The notes beneath the pieces are model-generated. The model did no database searches. It saw only the letters and a list, made by a program, of their open reading frames with translations, and had not been told where the DNA came from. The position numbers were made by a program, and so were the translations under genes. Of a stretch of DNA of 64,000 bases, positions 17,717 to 26,135 are shown piece by piece. The stretch's first letter is position 1. The number at the start of each line of letters is the position of its first letter. The stretch is from Hydrogenophaga sp. Its GTDB lineage: Bacteria > Pseudomonadota > Gammaproteobacteria > Burkholderiales > Burkholderiaceae_C. The stretch spans positions 1 to 64,000 of the forward strand of contig JAEUOT010000022.1 of NCBI GenBank assembly GCA_016790705.1, in the 5' to 3' direction.

Positions 17717-19315
17717 ATGCGCGCACTTCTCTCCGTCTCCGACAAGACCGGCATCGTCGAATTCGCCCAGGCCCTGCACGGCCTCGGCGTCAAGCTTCTG
17801 TCCACCGGCGGCACCGCCAAGCTGCTGGCCGACAAGGGCCTGCCGGTCACCGAAGTGGCCGAGGTCACGAACTTCCCCGAAATGCTCGACGGCCGCGTCA
17901 AGACCCTGCACCCCAAGGTTCACGGCGGCCTGCTGGCCCGCCGCGAGCTGCCCGAGCACATGGCCGCGCTGAAGGAGCACGGCATCGAGACCATCGACCT
18001 GTTGGTGGTCAACCTTTACCCGTTTGAAGCCACGGTCGCAAAGGCCGGCTGCACGCTGGCCGACGCGATCGAGAACATCGACATCGGCGGCCCGGCCATG
18101 GTGCGCAGCGCCGCCAAGAACTGGAAGGACGTGGGTGTGGTCACCGACGCCGGCCAGTACGAGGCCGTGATCGCCGAACTGAAGGCCAGCGGCAAGCTGA
18201 GCGACAAGCTGCGCTTTGCGCTGTCGGTCGCCGCCTTCAACCGCATCGCCCAGTACGACGGCGCGATCAGCGACTACCTGTCGTCGGTGACGCTGGAAGA
18301 AGACAAGCTCAGCGAGAGCTATGTGCCGGCGCTCAACCTGTTCCCCGGCCAGTCCAACGGCCGCTTCATCAAGGTGCAGGACCTGCGCTACGGCGAGAAC
18401 AGCCACCAGCAGGCCGCGCTGTACCGCGACCTGTACCCGGCGCCTGGCTCGCTGGTCACCGGCGTGCAACTGCAGGGCAAGGAACTGTCCTACAACAACA
18501 TCGCCGATGCCGACGCGGCCTGGGAATGCGTCAAGAGCTTCGAGGCACCGGCCTGCGTGATCGTCAAGCACGCCAACCCCTGCGGCGTGGCCGTCGGCAA
18601 GGATGCGCATGAGGCCTACGCCAAGGCCTTCCAGACCGACCCGACCAGCGCCTTCGGCGGCATCATCGCCTTCAACCGCACGGTGGACAAGGCGGCGGCC
18701 GAGGCTGTGGTCAAGCAGTTCGTCGAGGTGCTGATGGCGCCCGACTTCACCGCCGAGGCGCTGGAGATTTTCAAGCCGAAGGTCAATGTGCGCCTGATGA
18801 AGATTGCCATGCCAAAGGGCGGCGCCAGCGCCTGGGACCAGGGTCGCAACGCCATGGACGCCAAGCGCGTGGGTTCGGGTCTGCTGCTGCAGACCGCCGA
18901 CAACCACGAGCTGGCACTGGCCGATCTGAAGGTGGTCACGGTCAAGCAGCCGACGCCGGATGAACTGCAGGATCTGCTGTTCGCGTGGAAGGTGGCCAAG
19001 TACGTGAAGTCCAACGCCATCGTGTTCTGCAAGAACGGCATGACCATGGGCGTGGGTGCGGGCCAGATGAGCCGTCTGGATTCGGCCCGCATCGCCAGCA
19101 TCAAGGCCGAGGCCGCGAAGCTGTCGCTGCAGGGGACGGTGGTGGCGAGCGACGCCTTCTTCCCGTTCCGCGACGGTCTGGATGTGGTGGTGGACGCGGG
19201 CGCGACCTGCGTGGCGCAGCCGGGCGGTTCGATGCGCGATCAGGAGGTGATCGATGCGGCGAACGAGCGCGGTGTGGCGATGGTGTTCACGGGTGTGCGC
19301 CACTTCCGTCACTGA
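17717..19315 (+). CDS. purH: bifunctional AICAR transformylase / IMP cyclohydrolase PurH
   Basis: 532 residues, normal length. It catalyses the last two steps of IMP synthesis. The N-terminal MGS-like cyclohydrolase domain (about 1-140) starts [20 protein letters not shown] and holds [19 protein letters not shown]. The transformylase domain carries [14 protein letters not shown], the catalytic [11 protein letters not shown], and a C-terminal [20 protein letters not shown]. It sits 38 bases after fis and ends before a strong terminator. Confidence 0.98.
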   Translation: MRALLSVSDKTGIVEFAQALHGLGVKLLSTGGTAKLLADKGLPVTEVAEVTNFPEMLDGRVKTLHPKVHGGLLARRELPEHMAALKEHGIETIDLLVVNLYPFEATVAKAGCTLADAIENIDIGGPAMVRSAAKNWKDVGVVTDAGQYEAVIAELKASGKLSDKLRFALSVAAFNRIAQYDGAISDYLSSVTLEEDKLSESYVPALNLFPGQSNGRFIKVQDLRYGENSHQQAALYRDLYPAPGSLVTGVQLQGKELSYNNIADADAAWECVKSFEAPACVIVKHANPCGVAVGKDAHEAYAKAFQTDPTSAFGGIIAFNRTVDKAAAEAVVKQFVEVLMAPDFTAEALEIFKPKVNVRLMKIAMPKGGASAWDQGRNAMDAKRVGSGLLLQTADNHELALADLKVVTVKQPTPDELQDLLFAWKVAKYVKSNAIVFCKNGMTMGVGAGQMSRLDSARIASIKAEAAKLSLQGTVVASDAFFPFRDGLDVVVDAGATCVAQPGGSMRDQEVIDAANERGVAMVFTGVRHFRH

Positions 19316-19336
19316 CCTGCTTTATTTGCCGGTTTG

Positions 19337-19365
19337 AAAAGGGGCTCGCTTTTGAGCCCTTTTTT
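19337..19365 (+). terminator. intrinsic terminator of purH
   Basis: Stem GGGCTC (19342-19347) and GAGCCC (19354-19359) with loop GCTTTT, followed by six T (19360-19365). Flanking AAAA/TTTT extends the pairing. Begins 22 bases after the purH stop. Confidence 0.92.
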
Positions 19366-19387
19366 CTTGCCTGCCTTTTGGGGTGCC

Positions 19388-19704
19388 CGGGCTCCGGCTC
19401 ACCCCGCGGGCGTCTGGTGAGGTACTCCAGCTTCACTTCATCAACGAGGTGTTTGTGCTCATTCTCTGTGGCAACCGCGAATGGAGCCTGCGCCCGGGCA
19501 CCCCAAGCCCCAGCCCCGCTGACGGGTTGGTACGAAAGAAGGGGAATGCCTTGTGGTCGCCTGCACGGTGCTTCAAGGTGGGTGGCGCGGGCTGGCGGGC
19601 GCAGGCTCCATTCGCGGTTGCCACAGAGCCCGCGGACCAGCCCGGTGTTGACGAAGCCGTGATGGCGGTCGCGGGTCGTCGCCCGCGAGGTGAGCCGGAG
19701 CCCG
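19388..19704. repeat. large inverted repeat: two facing copies of an intergenic repeat unit
   Basis: The 493 bases between purH and hemL hold no gene. Two blocks are mirrored about one axis near 19546. The inner arms, 19464-19496 and 19596-19628, are a perfect 33-base inverted repeat beginning CTCTGTGGCAACCGCGAATG. The outer arms, 19388-19412 and 19680-19704, match over 25 bases with one mismatch (CGGGCTCCGGCTCACC start). Between them, patches such as CTTCATCAACG and CTTCGTCAACA also correspond. So two copies of a roughly 110-base unit face each other across a 99-base spacer (19497-19595). No transposase or target duplication is visible. Confidence 0.85.
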
Positions 19705-19758
19705 ACAGTCCGCACCACCTTGCGCGAGGTGCACAAGCGAAACGCAACGGGCACAAAC

Positions 19759-19788
19759 AAAACGGCCGGAGAAAAACCCCGGCCGTTT
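19759..19788 (-). terminator. intrinsic terminator of hemL
   Basis: Stem of 10 bp (AAACGGCCGG ending 19769 with CCGGCCGTTT, 19779-19788), 9-base loop. Read on the minus strand it ends in UUUUG UUUG. It lies 20 bases beyond the hemL stop. Confidence 0.88.
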
Positions 19789-19808
19789 CAAGGAAGCCAG
19801 AAAGAGGC

Positions 19809-21107
19809 TCAAGCCAGCTGCTTGAACACCTCACGCGCCGCCGCCACGGTGGCCGCGATGTCTGCGTCGGTGTGGGCCGCGCTCACAAAGCCCGCTTCAT
19901 AGAGGGCAGGTGCGATGTACACGCCGCGGTCCAGCAGACCATGGAACAGGGTGTTGAACTTCGCGCCCTCGGTCTTCATCACGGTCGCGTAGTTCTGCGG
20001 CAGCTCGGGCATCAGGAAGAAGCCGAACATGCCGCCCTGGCAGTCCACGCTGAACGGCACGCCTTCGGCATCGGCCGCGGCCTTCAGACCGTCCACCAGC
20101 GAACGGGTCTTGGCCGACAGGGCCTCGAAGAAACCAGGCTTCTGGATTTCCTTGAGCGTCGCCAGACCACAGGCCGTGGCGACCGGGTTGCCCGACAGCG
20201 TGCCGGCCTGGTAGACGCCGCCCAGCGGCGCCAGGTGCTCCATCACCGCACGTTTGCCGCCGAAGGCCGCCAGCGGCATGCCGCCACCGATCACCTTGCC
20301 CATCACCGTCATGTCGGGCTCGAAGCCGGGGATCAGCGAGGCGTAGTGGCCCTGTGCGCTGCCCAGGCCGACGCGGAAGCCGGTCATCACCTCGTCGAAC
20401 ACGAACAGCGCGCCATGCTGCGTGCAGAGCTCGCGGATGCGCTTGACGAAGGGCACGCTGGCGCGCACGAAGTTCATGTTGCCGGCGATCGGTTCGATGA
20501 TCACGCAGGCGATGTCGGCGCCGTGTTCGGCGAAGGCCGCCTCGATCTGGCCGACGTTGTTGTATTCGAGGACCAGGGTGTGCTGCACCACTTCGGGCGG
20601 CACGCCGGCGCTGGTCGGGTTGCCGAAGGTCGCCAGGCCCGAGCCGGCCTTGACCAGCAACGCATCGGCGTGGCCGTGGTAGCAGCCCTCGAACTTGATG
20701 ATGGTCTTGCGGCCGGTGGCGCCACGCGCGAGCCGGATCGTGCTCATGCCGGCCTCGGTGCCCGAGCTGACCAGTCGCACCATCTCCAGGCTGGGCACGA
20801 GCTTGACGATTTCTTCGGCCAGTTCGACCTCACGCTCCGTCGGTGCGCCGAACGAGAAGCCTTCCATCGCGGCCTTCTGCACCGCGTCGAGCACGGCGGG
20901 ATGGCCATGGCCCAGGATCATCGGGCCCCAGGAGCCGATGTAGTCGATGTACTTCTGGTCGTTGGCATCCCAGAAGTAGGCGCCCTGCGCACGCTGAACG
21001 AAACGGGGCGTGCCGCCGACGGCACGGAAGGCGCGCACGGGCGAGTTCACGCCGCCGGGGATCAGTTGCTTGGCGCGTTCAAAAAGGTCGAGGTTGCGGT
21101 CGCTCAT
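19809..21107 (-). CDS. hemL: glutamate-1-semialdehyde 2,1-aminomutase HemL
   Basis: 432 residues. PLP enzyme making 5-aminolevulinate in the C5 route of heme synthesis. Seen: [20 protein letters not shown] at the N-terminus, [16 protein letters not shown] for phosphate binding, the DEV motif (D238) in [12 protein letters not shown], and the Schiff-base lysine K271 in [17 protein letters not shown]. Length and all motifs are normal. The start is 9 bases after the thiD stop, so thiD and hemL form an operon read leftward. Confidence 0.97.
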   Translation of the reverse strand: MSDRNLDLFERAKQLIPGGVNSPVRAFRAVGGTPRFVQRAQGAYFWDANDQKYIDYIGSWGPMILGHGHPAVLDAVQKAAMEGFSFGAPTEREVELAEEIVKLVPSLEMVRLVSSGTEAGMSTIRLARGATGRKTIIKFEGCYHGHADALLVKAGSGLATFGNPTSAGVPPEVVQHTLVLEYNNVGQIEAAFAEHGADIACVIIEPIAGNMNFVRASVPFVKRIRELCTQHGALFVFDEVMTGFRVGLGSAQGHYASLIPGFEPDMTVMGKVIGGGMPLAAFGGKRAVMEHLAPLGGVYQAGTLSGNPVATACGLATLKEIQKPGFFEALSAKTRSLVDGLKAAADAEGVPFSVDCQGGMFGFFLMPELPQNYATVMKTEGAKFNTLFHGLLDRGVYIAPALYEAGFVSAAHTDADIAATVAAAREVFKQLA

Positions 21108-21116
21108 ATTCGATGT

Positions 21117-22067
21117 TCAGTGTTTGGTGGTGTCCAGCGGAAAGTCGTCGGCGTCCAGTTGACTGTCCGGCTGCGCTTCCTGGTTGTCGGCGGTTTCGCC
21201 GTTTTCTTCTTCTTCGTCCTCATGTGCCCAGAACAGGCGGTCGGGGACGGCATGGCCCATGCCCGGTTGGAAGCCCGCGTCAAGGCACTGATCCAGATAG
21301 GTCAGTGCCTCCGCACAGGCGGTCTGCAGGTCGGCACCCGCTGCCACCAGCGCGCACAGGGCCGCCGACAGCGTGTCCCCGGCCCCGGAGAACGTGGCTT
21401 CGAAGCGTTCGTAGCGGGCGGTCGCCAGCACCGCTTCCGGGCTGGCCAGGTGGCTCTCGATGAACTGGTCGGCGGCGTTGAATCCGGTCACCAGGGTGTA
21501 GGGCACGCCGTGCACGGCGGCCGCGCGCGCGACCTCGCGGGCATTGGGCGGGCGATCACCTTCCCATTCCGGCAGCAGCCAGCGGCACAGGGTGCTGTGG
21601 TTGCCCACCAGCACGGTGGTCTGCGGCAACAGCAGCTCGACGCAGGCGTCCAGATAGGTTTCGATCGCCATCTCGTCCCACCACGAGAGGTCCGGCATGT
21701 AGGTGATGACAGGGGCGTCCGAGTAGTCGGCGGTGATGCCGGCGATGGTGCCCAGGTTTTCCGGGTTGCCGACGAAGCCGACCTTGAAGGCCTGGACGGG
21801 CATGTCCTCCAGCGCACACCGGGCCTGGTCGGCGACGGCTTCCTCGTCAAAGGCGATGTGGTCGTGGATTTCGGATGTGTCGCGCACATAGGCGCCGGTG
21901 ACGACGGCCAACACATGTGCCGAGGCGCTGGACATGGCTGTCAGATCGGCCGACAGGCCTCCGGCACCGCAGGGGTCGTTGGCGTTGAACACCATGACGC
22001 AGGGCAGGGAGGTGTCACCGGGTTGCGCAGTGCCCTCGGGTGGGCTGGGGTCGGGGAGTTGGGGCAT
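21117..22067 (-). CDS. thiD: hydroxymethylpyrimidine/phosphomethylpyrimidine kinase ThiD-like
   Basis: 316 residues, about 40 longer than usual ThiD. Ribokinase-fold kinase phosphorylating HMP and HMP-P for thiamine synthesis. Seen: the substrate loop FNANDPCGAGGLSADLTAM (family GxDPSGGAGIQADL) and the catalytic GAGDTLSAALCAL near the C-terminal third. The C-terminus adds an acidic tail (EDEEEENGETADNQEAQPDS). Two loop residues differ from the E. coli consensus, so some substrate shift is possible. No TPP riboswitch is evident upstream. The start MPQLPDPSPPEG leaves about 35 flexible residues before the fold. Confidence 0.82.
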   Translation of the reverse strand: MPQLPDPSPPEGTAQPGDTSLPCVMVFNANDPCGAGGLSADLTAMSSASAHVLAVVTGAYVRDTSEIHDHIAFDEEAVADQARCALEDMPVQAFKVGFVGNPENLGTIAGITADYSDAPVITYMPDLSWWDEMAIETYLDACVELLLPQTTVLVGNHSTLCRWLLPEWEGDRPPNAREVARAAAVHGVPYTLVTGFNAADQFIESHLASPEAVLATARYERFEATFSGAGDTLSAALCALVAAGADLQTACAEALTYLDQCLDAGFQPGMGHAVPDRLFWAHEDEEEENGETADNQEAQPDSQLDADDFPLDTTKH

Positions 22068-22195
22068 GTCAGTGCGCAGGTTCGTCGCGAAAAGCCGCCG
22101 CCGGAAACTTGGGGAATCCCAGCAGCCTTGAGCCCACCGGCAGCCCTCCGTGGCTCGATACAATGGCCGGATTCTATGACAATGCCCTCGCTGAA

Positions 22196-22369
22196 ATGAC
22201 CGAAACCAAGACTTGGATGTGCCTTATCTGCGGCTGGATCTACGACGAGGCAGCGGGGTCGCCCGAGCATGGCATTGCCGCCGGGACTGCCTGGGCCGAT
22301 GTGCCGATGAACTGGACCTGTCCGGAGTGCGGCGCCCGCAAGGAAGATTTCGAGATGGTCCAGATCTGA
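22196..22369 (+). CDS. rubredoxin
   Basis: 57 residues. Small one-iron electron carrier. The four cysteines are C9 and C12 in WMCLICGWIYDE and C42 and C45 in WTCPECGARKEDFE. Redox partner unknown; no alkane hydroxylase or rubredoxin reductase is nearby. An in-frame ATG 33 bases upstream (22163) would add MAGFYDNALAE; the shorter start fits the family better. It diverges from thiD and precedes the pil genes by 79 bases. Confidence 0.93.
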   Translation: MTETKTWMCLICGWIYDEAAGSPEHGIAAGTAWADVPMNWTCPECGARKEDFEMVQI

Positions 22370-22448
22370 GGCCTTTCATGGCCCTGCCTGCGTCGGGGAA
22401 CGCCGTTCTCCGGTCCGATGTGTAACCCGTCCTTGGAGTGACATTGCC

Positions 22449-22844
22449 GTGAGCACGACGCCCGTTTACAAAGTGCTGGTGGTGGACGACAGCAACACCA
22501 TCCGGCGCAGTGCCGAGATCTTTCTCAAGCAGGGCGGGCACGAAGTCCTGCTGGCCGAGGACGGCTTCGATGCCTTGGCCAAGATCAACGACTACCAGCC
22601 CGATCTGGTGTTCTGCGACATCCTGATGCCCCGGCTGGACGGCTATCAGACCTGCGCCATCATCAAGCGCAACGCACGCTTCGCCAACATCCCGGTCGTC
22701 ATGCTGTCGTCCAAGGACGGCGTGTTCGACAAGGCGCGTGGCCGCATGGTCGGTTCGCAGGAATACCTCACCAAACCCTTCACCAAGGACCAGCTGCTGC
22801 AAGCCGTGCAGCAGTTCGGCGCACATCTCACAGGAGCCGCATGA
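22449..22844 (+). CDS. pilG: twitching-motility response regulator PilG
   Basis: 131-residue single receiver domain. Acidic pair in VLVVDDSNTIRRSAE, phospho-acceptor D57 in LVFCDILMPRLDGYQT, and the conserved lysine in YLTKPFTKDQLLQA. No output domain. In the Pil-Chp system PilG promotes type IV pilus extension by acting through FimL/PilB. First gene of pilG-pilH-pilI-pilJ-chpA; overlaps pilH by 4 bases. Confidence 0.93.
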   Translation: MSTTPVYKVLVVDDSNTIRRSAEIFLKQGGHEVLLAEDGFDALAKINDYQPDLVFCDILMPRLDGYQTCAIIKRNARFANIPVVMLSSKDGVFDKARGRMVGSQEYLTKPFTKDQLLQAVQQFGAHLTGAA

Positions 22845-23209
22845 TGCCGATCCAGAAGATTCTCGTCGTCGACGATTCCAAGACGGAACTGATGGTCCTG
22901 TCGGACCTGCTGGGAAAAAATGGCTACAAGGTACGGACCGCTGAGAACGCCGAAGAGGCCTTTCGTCGGCTTGGAGAGGAAAAGCCGGAGCTGATTCTGA
23001 TGGACGTGGTGATGCCCGGTCAGAATGGTTTTCAGTTGACGCGGGCGATTGCCCGTGACCCGCAGTATTCGGACATTCCCATCATCATGTGCACCAGCAA
23101 GAATCAGGAGACCGATCGGGTCTGGGGCATGCGACAGGGTGCACGCGACTACGTGACCAAGCCCGTCAATCCGGAAGAGCTGCTGACCAAGATCAGGGCG
23201 CTGGGCTGA
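22841..23209 (+). CDS. pilH: twitching-motility response regulator PilH
   Basis: 122-residue single receiver domain: ILVVDDSKTELMVLSD, phospho-acceptor D55 in ELILMDVVMPGQNGFQL, conserved lysine in YVTKPVNPEELLTKI. PilH opposes PilG, acting as a phosphate sink or retraction-side regulator. Two ATG codons are in tandem (22841 and 22844); the first overlaps the pilG stop and is used here. Confidence 0.93.
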   Translation: MMPIQKILVVDDSKTELMVLSDLLGKNGYKVRTAENAEEAFRRLGEEKPELILMDVVMPGQNGFQLTRAIARDPQYSDIPIIMCTSKNQETDRVWGMRQGARDYVTKPVNPEELLTKIRALG

Positions 23210-23246
23210 TTCTTTTCCCCGCTTCGCCGGACATACCCACTCGAGC

Positions 23247-23780
23247 ATGGCCAACCGACAGTCACTCAAGGAGTTGCAGGTTCGCCTCGCCGAACGGCTG
23301 ACCGCCGCCCGCACGGAGGCCACGACCGCCTCGTGGCTCGCGGTCGAGGCAGCCGGTCAGCGTTTCCTGATCCCGCTGGTGCAATCCGGCGAAATCTTTT
23401 CCTGGACCAACCTCCAGCCAGTGCCCTACACCAAACCCTGGTATGTCGGCGTGGCCAGCCTGCGGGGTGGGCTTCACGGGGTGGTCGATCTCGGTTTGCT
23501 GGCGCAACCCGCACAGAGCCTGGGCCGGACGACCGATCGGGTGACCTCGGAGACGCGCCTGGTCAGTCTTCATGCCGCCTTGGGTGTCAATGCCGTGCTC
23601 TGGGTCGACCGCCTGCTGGGGCTTCGCAATGCGGCGATGTTCGAGTCGGTCGATGAGCTTGCGGCGCGGGCCCATCCCTGGTTCGCACGCCGCCTGGGCG
23701 ACGGGCAGGGGCGTGCCTGGCAGGAGCTGGATCTGCAGGCACTCGCCAATGACGCGGAATTTCTTTCGATCGCAGCCTGA
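23247..23780 (+). CDS. pilI: CheW-like adaptor PilI
   Basis: 177 residues, CheW-type SH3-fold adaptor joining the receptor PilJ to the kinase ChpA. Seen: WLAVEAAGQRFLIPLVQSGE, PVPYTKPWYVGVASLRGGLH, GVVDLGLLAQPAQ, and NAVLWVDRLLGLRN. Position third in the operon, 37 bases after pilH, supports PilI. Confidence 0.9.
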   Translation: MANRQSLKELQVRLAERLTAARTEATTASWLAVEAAGQRFLIPLVQSGEIFSWTNLQPVPYTKPWYVGVASLRGGLHGVVDLGLLAQPAQSLGRTTDRVTSETRLVSLHAALGVNAVLWVDRLLGLRNAAMFESVDELAARAHPWFARRLGDGQGRAWQELDLQALANDAEFLSIAA

Positions 23781-23857
23781 GGCGCTTCGGCGGGGCTGTC
23801 GATCTGTGGGGTTGGATGGGGTGAGGAGCCCTCGAATTACAGTTGGAAGGTGTATTC

Positions 23858-26110
23858 ATGGCCATGCTTGAACGTATCCAGGGCATGTTTCGGAAAAAGG
23901 ACGAAATCGATCCTGATCTGAGCAATCTGTCGGAGCAGGAGCTGGCACGTCTTGCCGCCGAGCGCCTGGCACCTCCCGGCGGTGACGGTGATTTCGCCGA
24001 GAGCCGCATGAGCACCATGGAGACATCGGCTGAGCTGGAGGCCGGGGTGGTCAGCCTGCCGCTGCTGGGGCGCAAGACCGCCGAGCAGCACCGGCGGGTG
24101 CTTGGCACCCTGCTGCTGGTGGCGGTGGTTCTTCTGGCTGCGGTGGTGTTCTTCGTCCTGAACAAGACGGAACGTCTGGGCCAGCAGGTGGCGGCCAGCG
24201 GTCAGGCCCTGATGCAGTCGCAGCGTCTTGCCAAGAGCGTGTCGCAGGCCTTGATCGGCAATCCCGCCGCATTTGCGGAAGTGAAGGACAGTACCGAGGT
24301 GCTGGCCCGCAACGTGCGGGGCTTCAAGGACGGCAATTCGCAGATGGGGCTGGCGGCGCTCGGTCCCGAGTACGACGAGCAACTGGGCGAACTGATGCCC
24401 AAGGTGGATGCCGCCGAGCGCAATGCGGGCGTGGTGCTGACCCAGCAGAAGATCCTGACCCAGGTGGGCGATGCCTTGCGATCCATCAACCGCCAGTCGT
24501 CCGACCTGCTGGAAATTGCGGAGACGGTGTCGTCCCTGAAGCTTCAGTTGGGCGCGCCGCCGACCGAGATCTCGGCCGCCGGTCAGCTCGTGATGCTGAC
24601 GCAGCGCATCGGCAAGTCGGCCAACGAGTTCCTGACCATGGAAGGCGTGAGCCCTGAGGCTGTCTTCCTGCTGGGCAAGGACTTGAACACCTTCAAGGAA
24701 ATTGCCGAGGGTCTGCTCAATGGCAGTACGGAGTTGCGACTGAAGGCCTCGGGGGATCCGCAGATCCGTGAGCGTCTGGAGGCGCTGCTCAAGCTGTACG
24801 AAAAGACGCGTACCGATGCCGGCGCGATTCTGGGCAACCTGCAGGGCCTGGTGGCTGCGCGCGAAGCGCAGGCGGCGGTGATCGCCGACAGTGAGCCGCT
24901 GCGGTCCGGTCTCGAGCGGCTTCAGGAAAAGCTCTCCGCTGGCTCCGGTCTGGGTGGTTTCGAGCTGTTGTCGATGATCGGTGCCGCGTTGTTTGCGCTG
25001 GCTTGCGGCGCCGGGCTGGCCTTTGTGCAACTGCTGGAAAGCCGCCAGCGCCAGCAGATCGCTGAAAACCAGCGGGTCGCGGCGGAATCGCAACAGCAGG
25101 ACGCCAAGCGCGTCAACGATGCCAACCAGGCGGCCATTCTTCGCCTGATGAACGAACTGCAGACGGTGGCCGAAGGCGACCTGACGCAGGAAGCCACCGT
25201 GACCGAGGACATCACCGGCGCCATCGCCGACTCGGTGAACTACACGGTGGAAGAACTGCGTTCGCTGGTGGGCAACGTGCAGGCCACGGCCACCCGAGTC
25301 GCCCAGACGACGTCGGCGGTGGAAAGCACCTCGACCGAGCTGCTGGCCGCGTCGACCGAACAGCTTCGTGAAATTCGCGAAACCGGCCAGTCGGTGCTGG
25401 ACATGGCGCAGCGCATCAACGACGTGTCCGGTCAGGCGCAAGAGTCCGCCCTCGTGGCCCGTTCTTCGCTGCAGGCTGCCGAATCCGGTCTGCAGGCCGT
25501 GCAGGACGCCATCGGCGGTATGAACGCCATCCGTGACCAGATCCAGGAAACCTCCAAGCGCATCAAGCGGCTGGGCGAGTCGTCCCAGGAGATCGGTGAA
25601 ATCACGGAGCTGATCTCGGACATTACCGAGCAGACCAACGTGCTGGCCCTCAACGCCGCCATCCAGGCCGCGTCCGCTGGTGAAGCCGGTCGCGGCTTCT
25701 CGGTGGTGGCGGAAGAAGTGCAGCGGCTGGCCGAACGCTCCGCTGACGCCACGCGTCAGATCGCGGCACTGGTGAAGGCGATTCAGACCGACACGCAGGA
25801 CGCGGTGGCCGCCATGGAGCGATCCACGCAGGGTGTGGTCGAAGGGGCCAAGCTGTCCGACAACGCCGGTACCGCGCTGTCCGAGATCGACCGTGTGTCG
25901 CGCCGACTGGCCGAACTGATTGAGCAGATCTCGAACGCGACGCTGCGAGAAGCCGAGTCCGCCAACGAGGTGGCCGGCAACATCCAGCACATCTTCGCTG
26001 TGACGGAGCAGACCGGAGAAGGTACGCGCTCGACCGCTGCGCAGGTGCGGGAGCTCTCCGCGATGGCCGAGGAACTGCGGCAATCGGTGGCCCGATTCAA
26101 GATCGCCTGA
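23858..26110 (+). CDS. pilJ: type IV pilus chemoreceptor PilJ
   Basis: 750 residues. A cytoplasmic N-tail of about 80 residues precedes TM1 (LLLVAVVLLAAVVFFVL). Then two periplasmic PilJ sensor repeats, with the pattern QSQRLAKSVSQA and later TQRIGKSANEF. TM2 is about residues 365-390 (ELLSMIGAALFALACGAGLA). A HAMP-like linker and a signalling coiled coil follow, with hairpin tip TEQTNVLALNAAIQAASAG. It senses surface contact or ligands for the Pil-Chp array. ATG 23858 follows GGAAGG and was preferred to an in-frame TTG 15 bases earlier. No methylesterase or methyltransferase (chpB, pilK) gene is in the cluster. Confidence 0.92.
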   Translation: MAMLERIQGMFRKKDEIDPDLSNLSEQELARLAAERLAPPGGDGDFAESRMSTMETSAELEAGVVSLPLLGRKTAEQHRRVLGTLLLVAVVLLAAVVFFVLNKTERLGQQVAASGQALMQSQRLAKSVSQALIGNPAAFAEVKDSTEVLARNVRGFKDGNSQMGLAALGPEYDEQLGELMPKVDAAERNAGVVLTQQKILTQVGDALRSINRQSSDLLEIAETVSSLKLQLGAPPTEISAAGQLVMLTQRIGKSANEFLTMEGVSPEAVFLLGKDLNTFKEIAEGLLNGSTELRLKASGDPQIRERLEALLKLYEKTRTDAGAILGNLQGLVAAREAQAAVIADSEPLRSGLERLQEKLSAGSGLGGFELLSMIGAALFALACGAGLAFVQLLESRQRQQIAENQRVAAESQQQDAKRVNDANQAAILRLMNELQTVAEGDLTQEATVTEDITGAIADSVNYTVEELRSLVGNVQATATRVAQTTSAVESTSTELLAASTEQLREIRETGQSVLDMAQRINDVSGQAQESALVARSSLQAAESGLQAVQDAIGGMNAIRDQIQETSKRIKRLGESSQEIGEITELISDITEQTNVLALNAAIQAASAGEAGRGFSVVAEEVQRLAERSADATRQIAALVKAIQTDTQDAVAAMERSTQGVVEGAKLSDNAGTALSEIDRVSRRLAELIEQISNATLREAESANEVAGNIQHIFAVTEQTGEGTRSTAAQVRELSAMAEELRQSVARFKIA

Positions 26111-26135
26111 TCGGCTTCGTCTGACCTGATTCATC

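Noticed and set aside
22068..22195. Possible TPP riboswitch upstream of thiD
   Set aside because: The 128-base gap lacks the conserved CUGAGA and related TPP aptamer segments on the minus strand.
19383..22199. 938-codon plus-strand frame across the intergenic repeat, hemL and thiD
   Set aside because: It starts in the repeat and then runs opposite two conserved genes; no ribosome site or recognisable domain.
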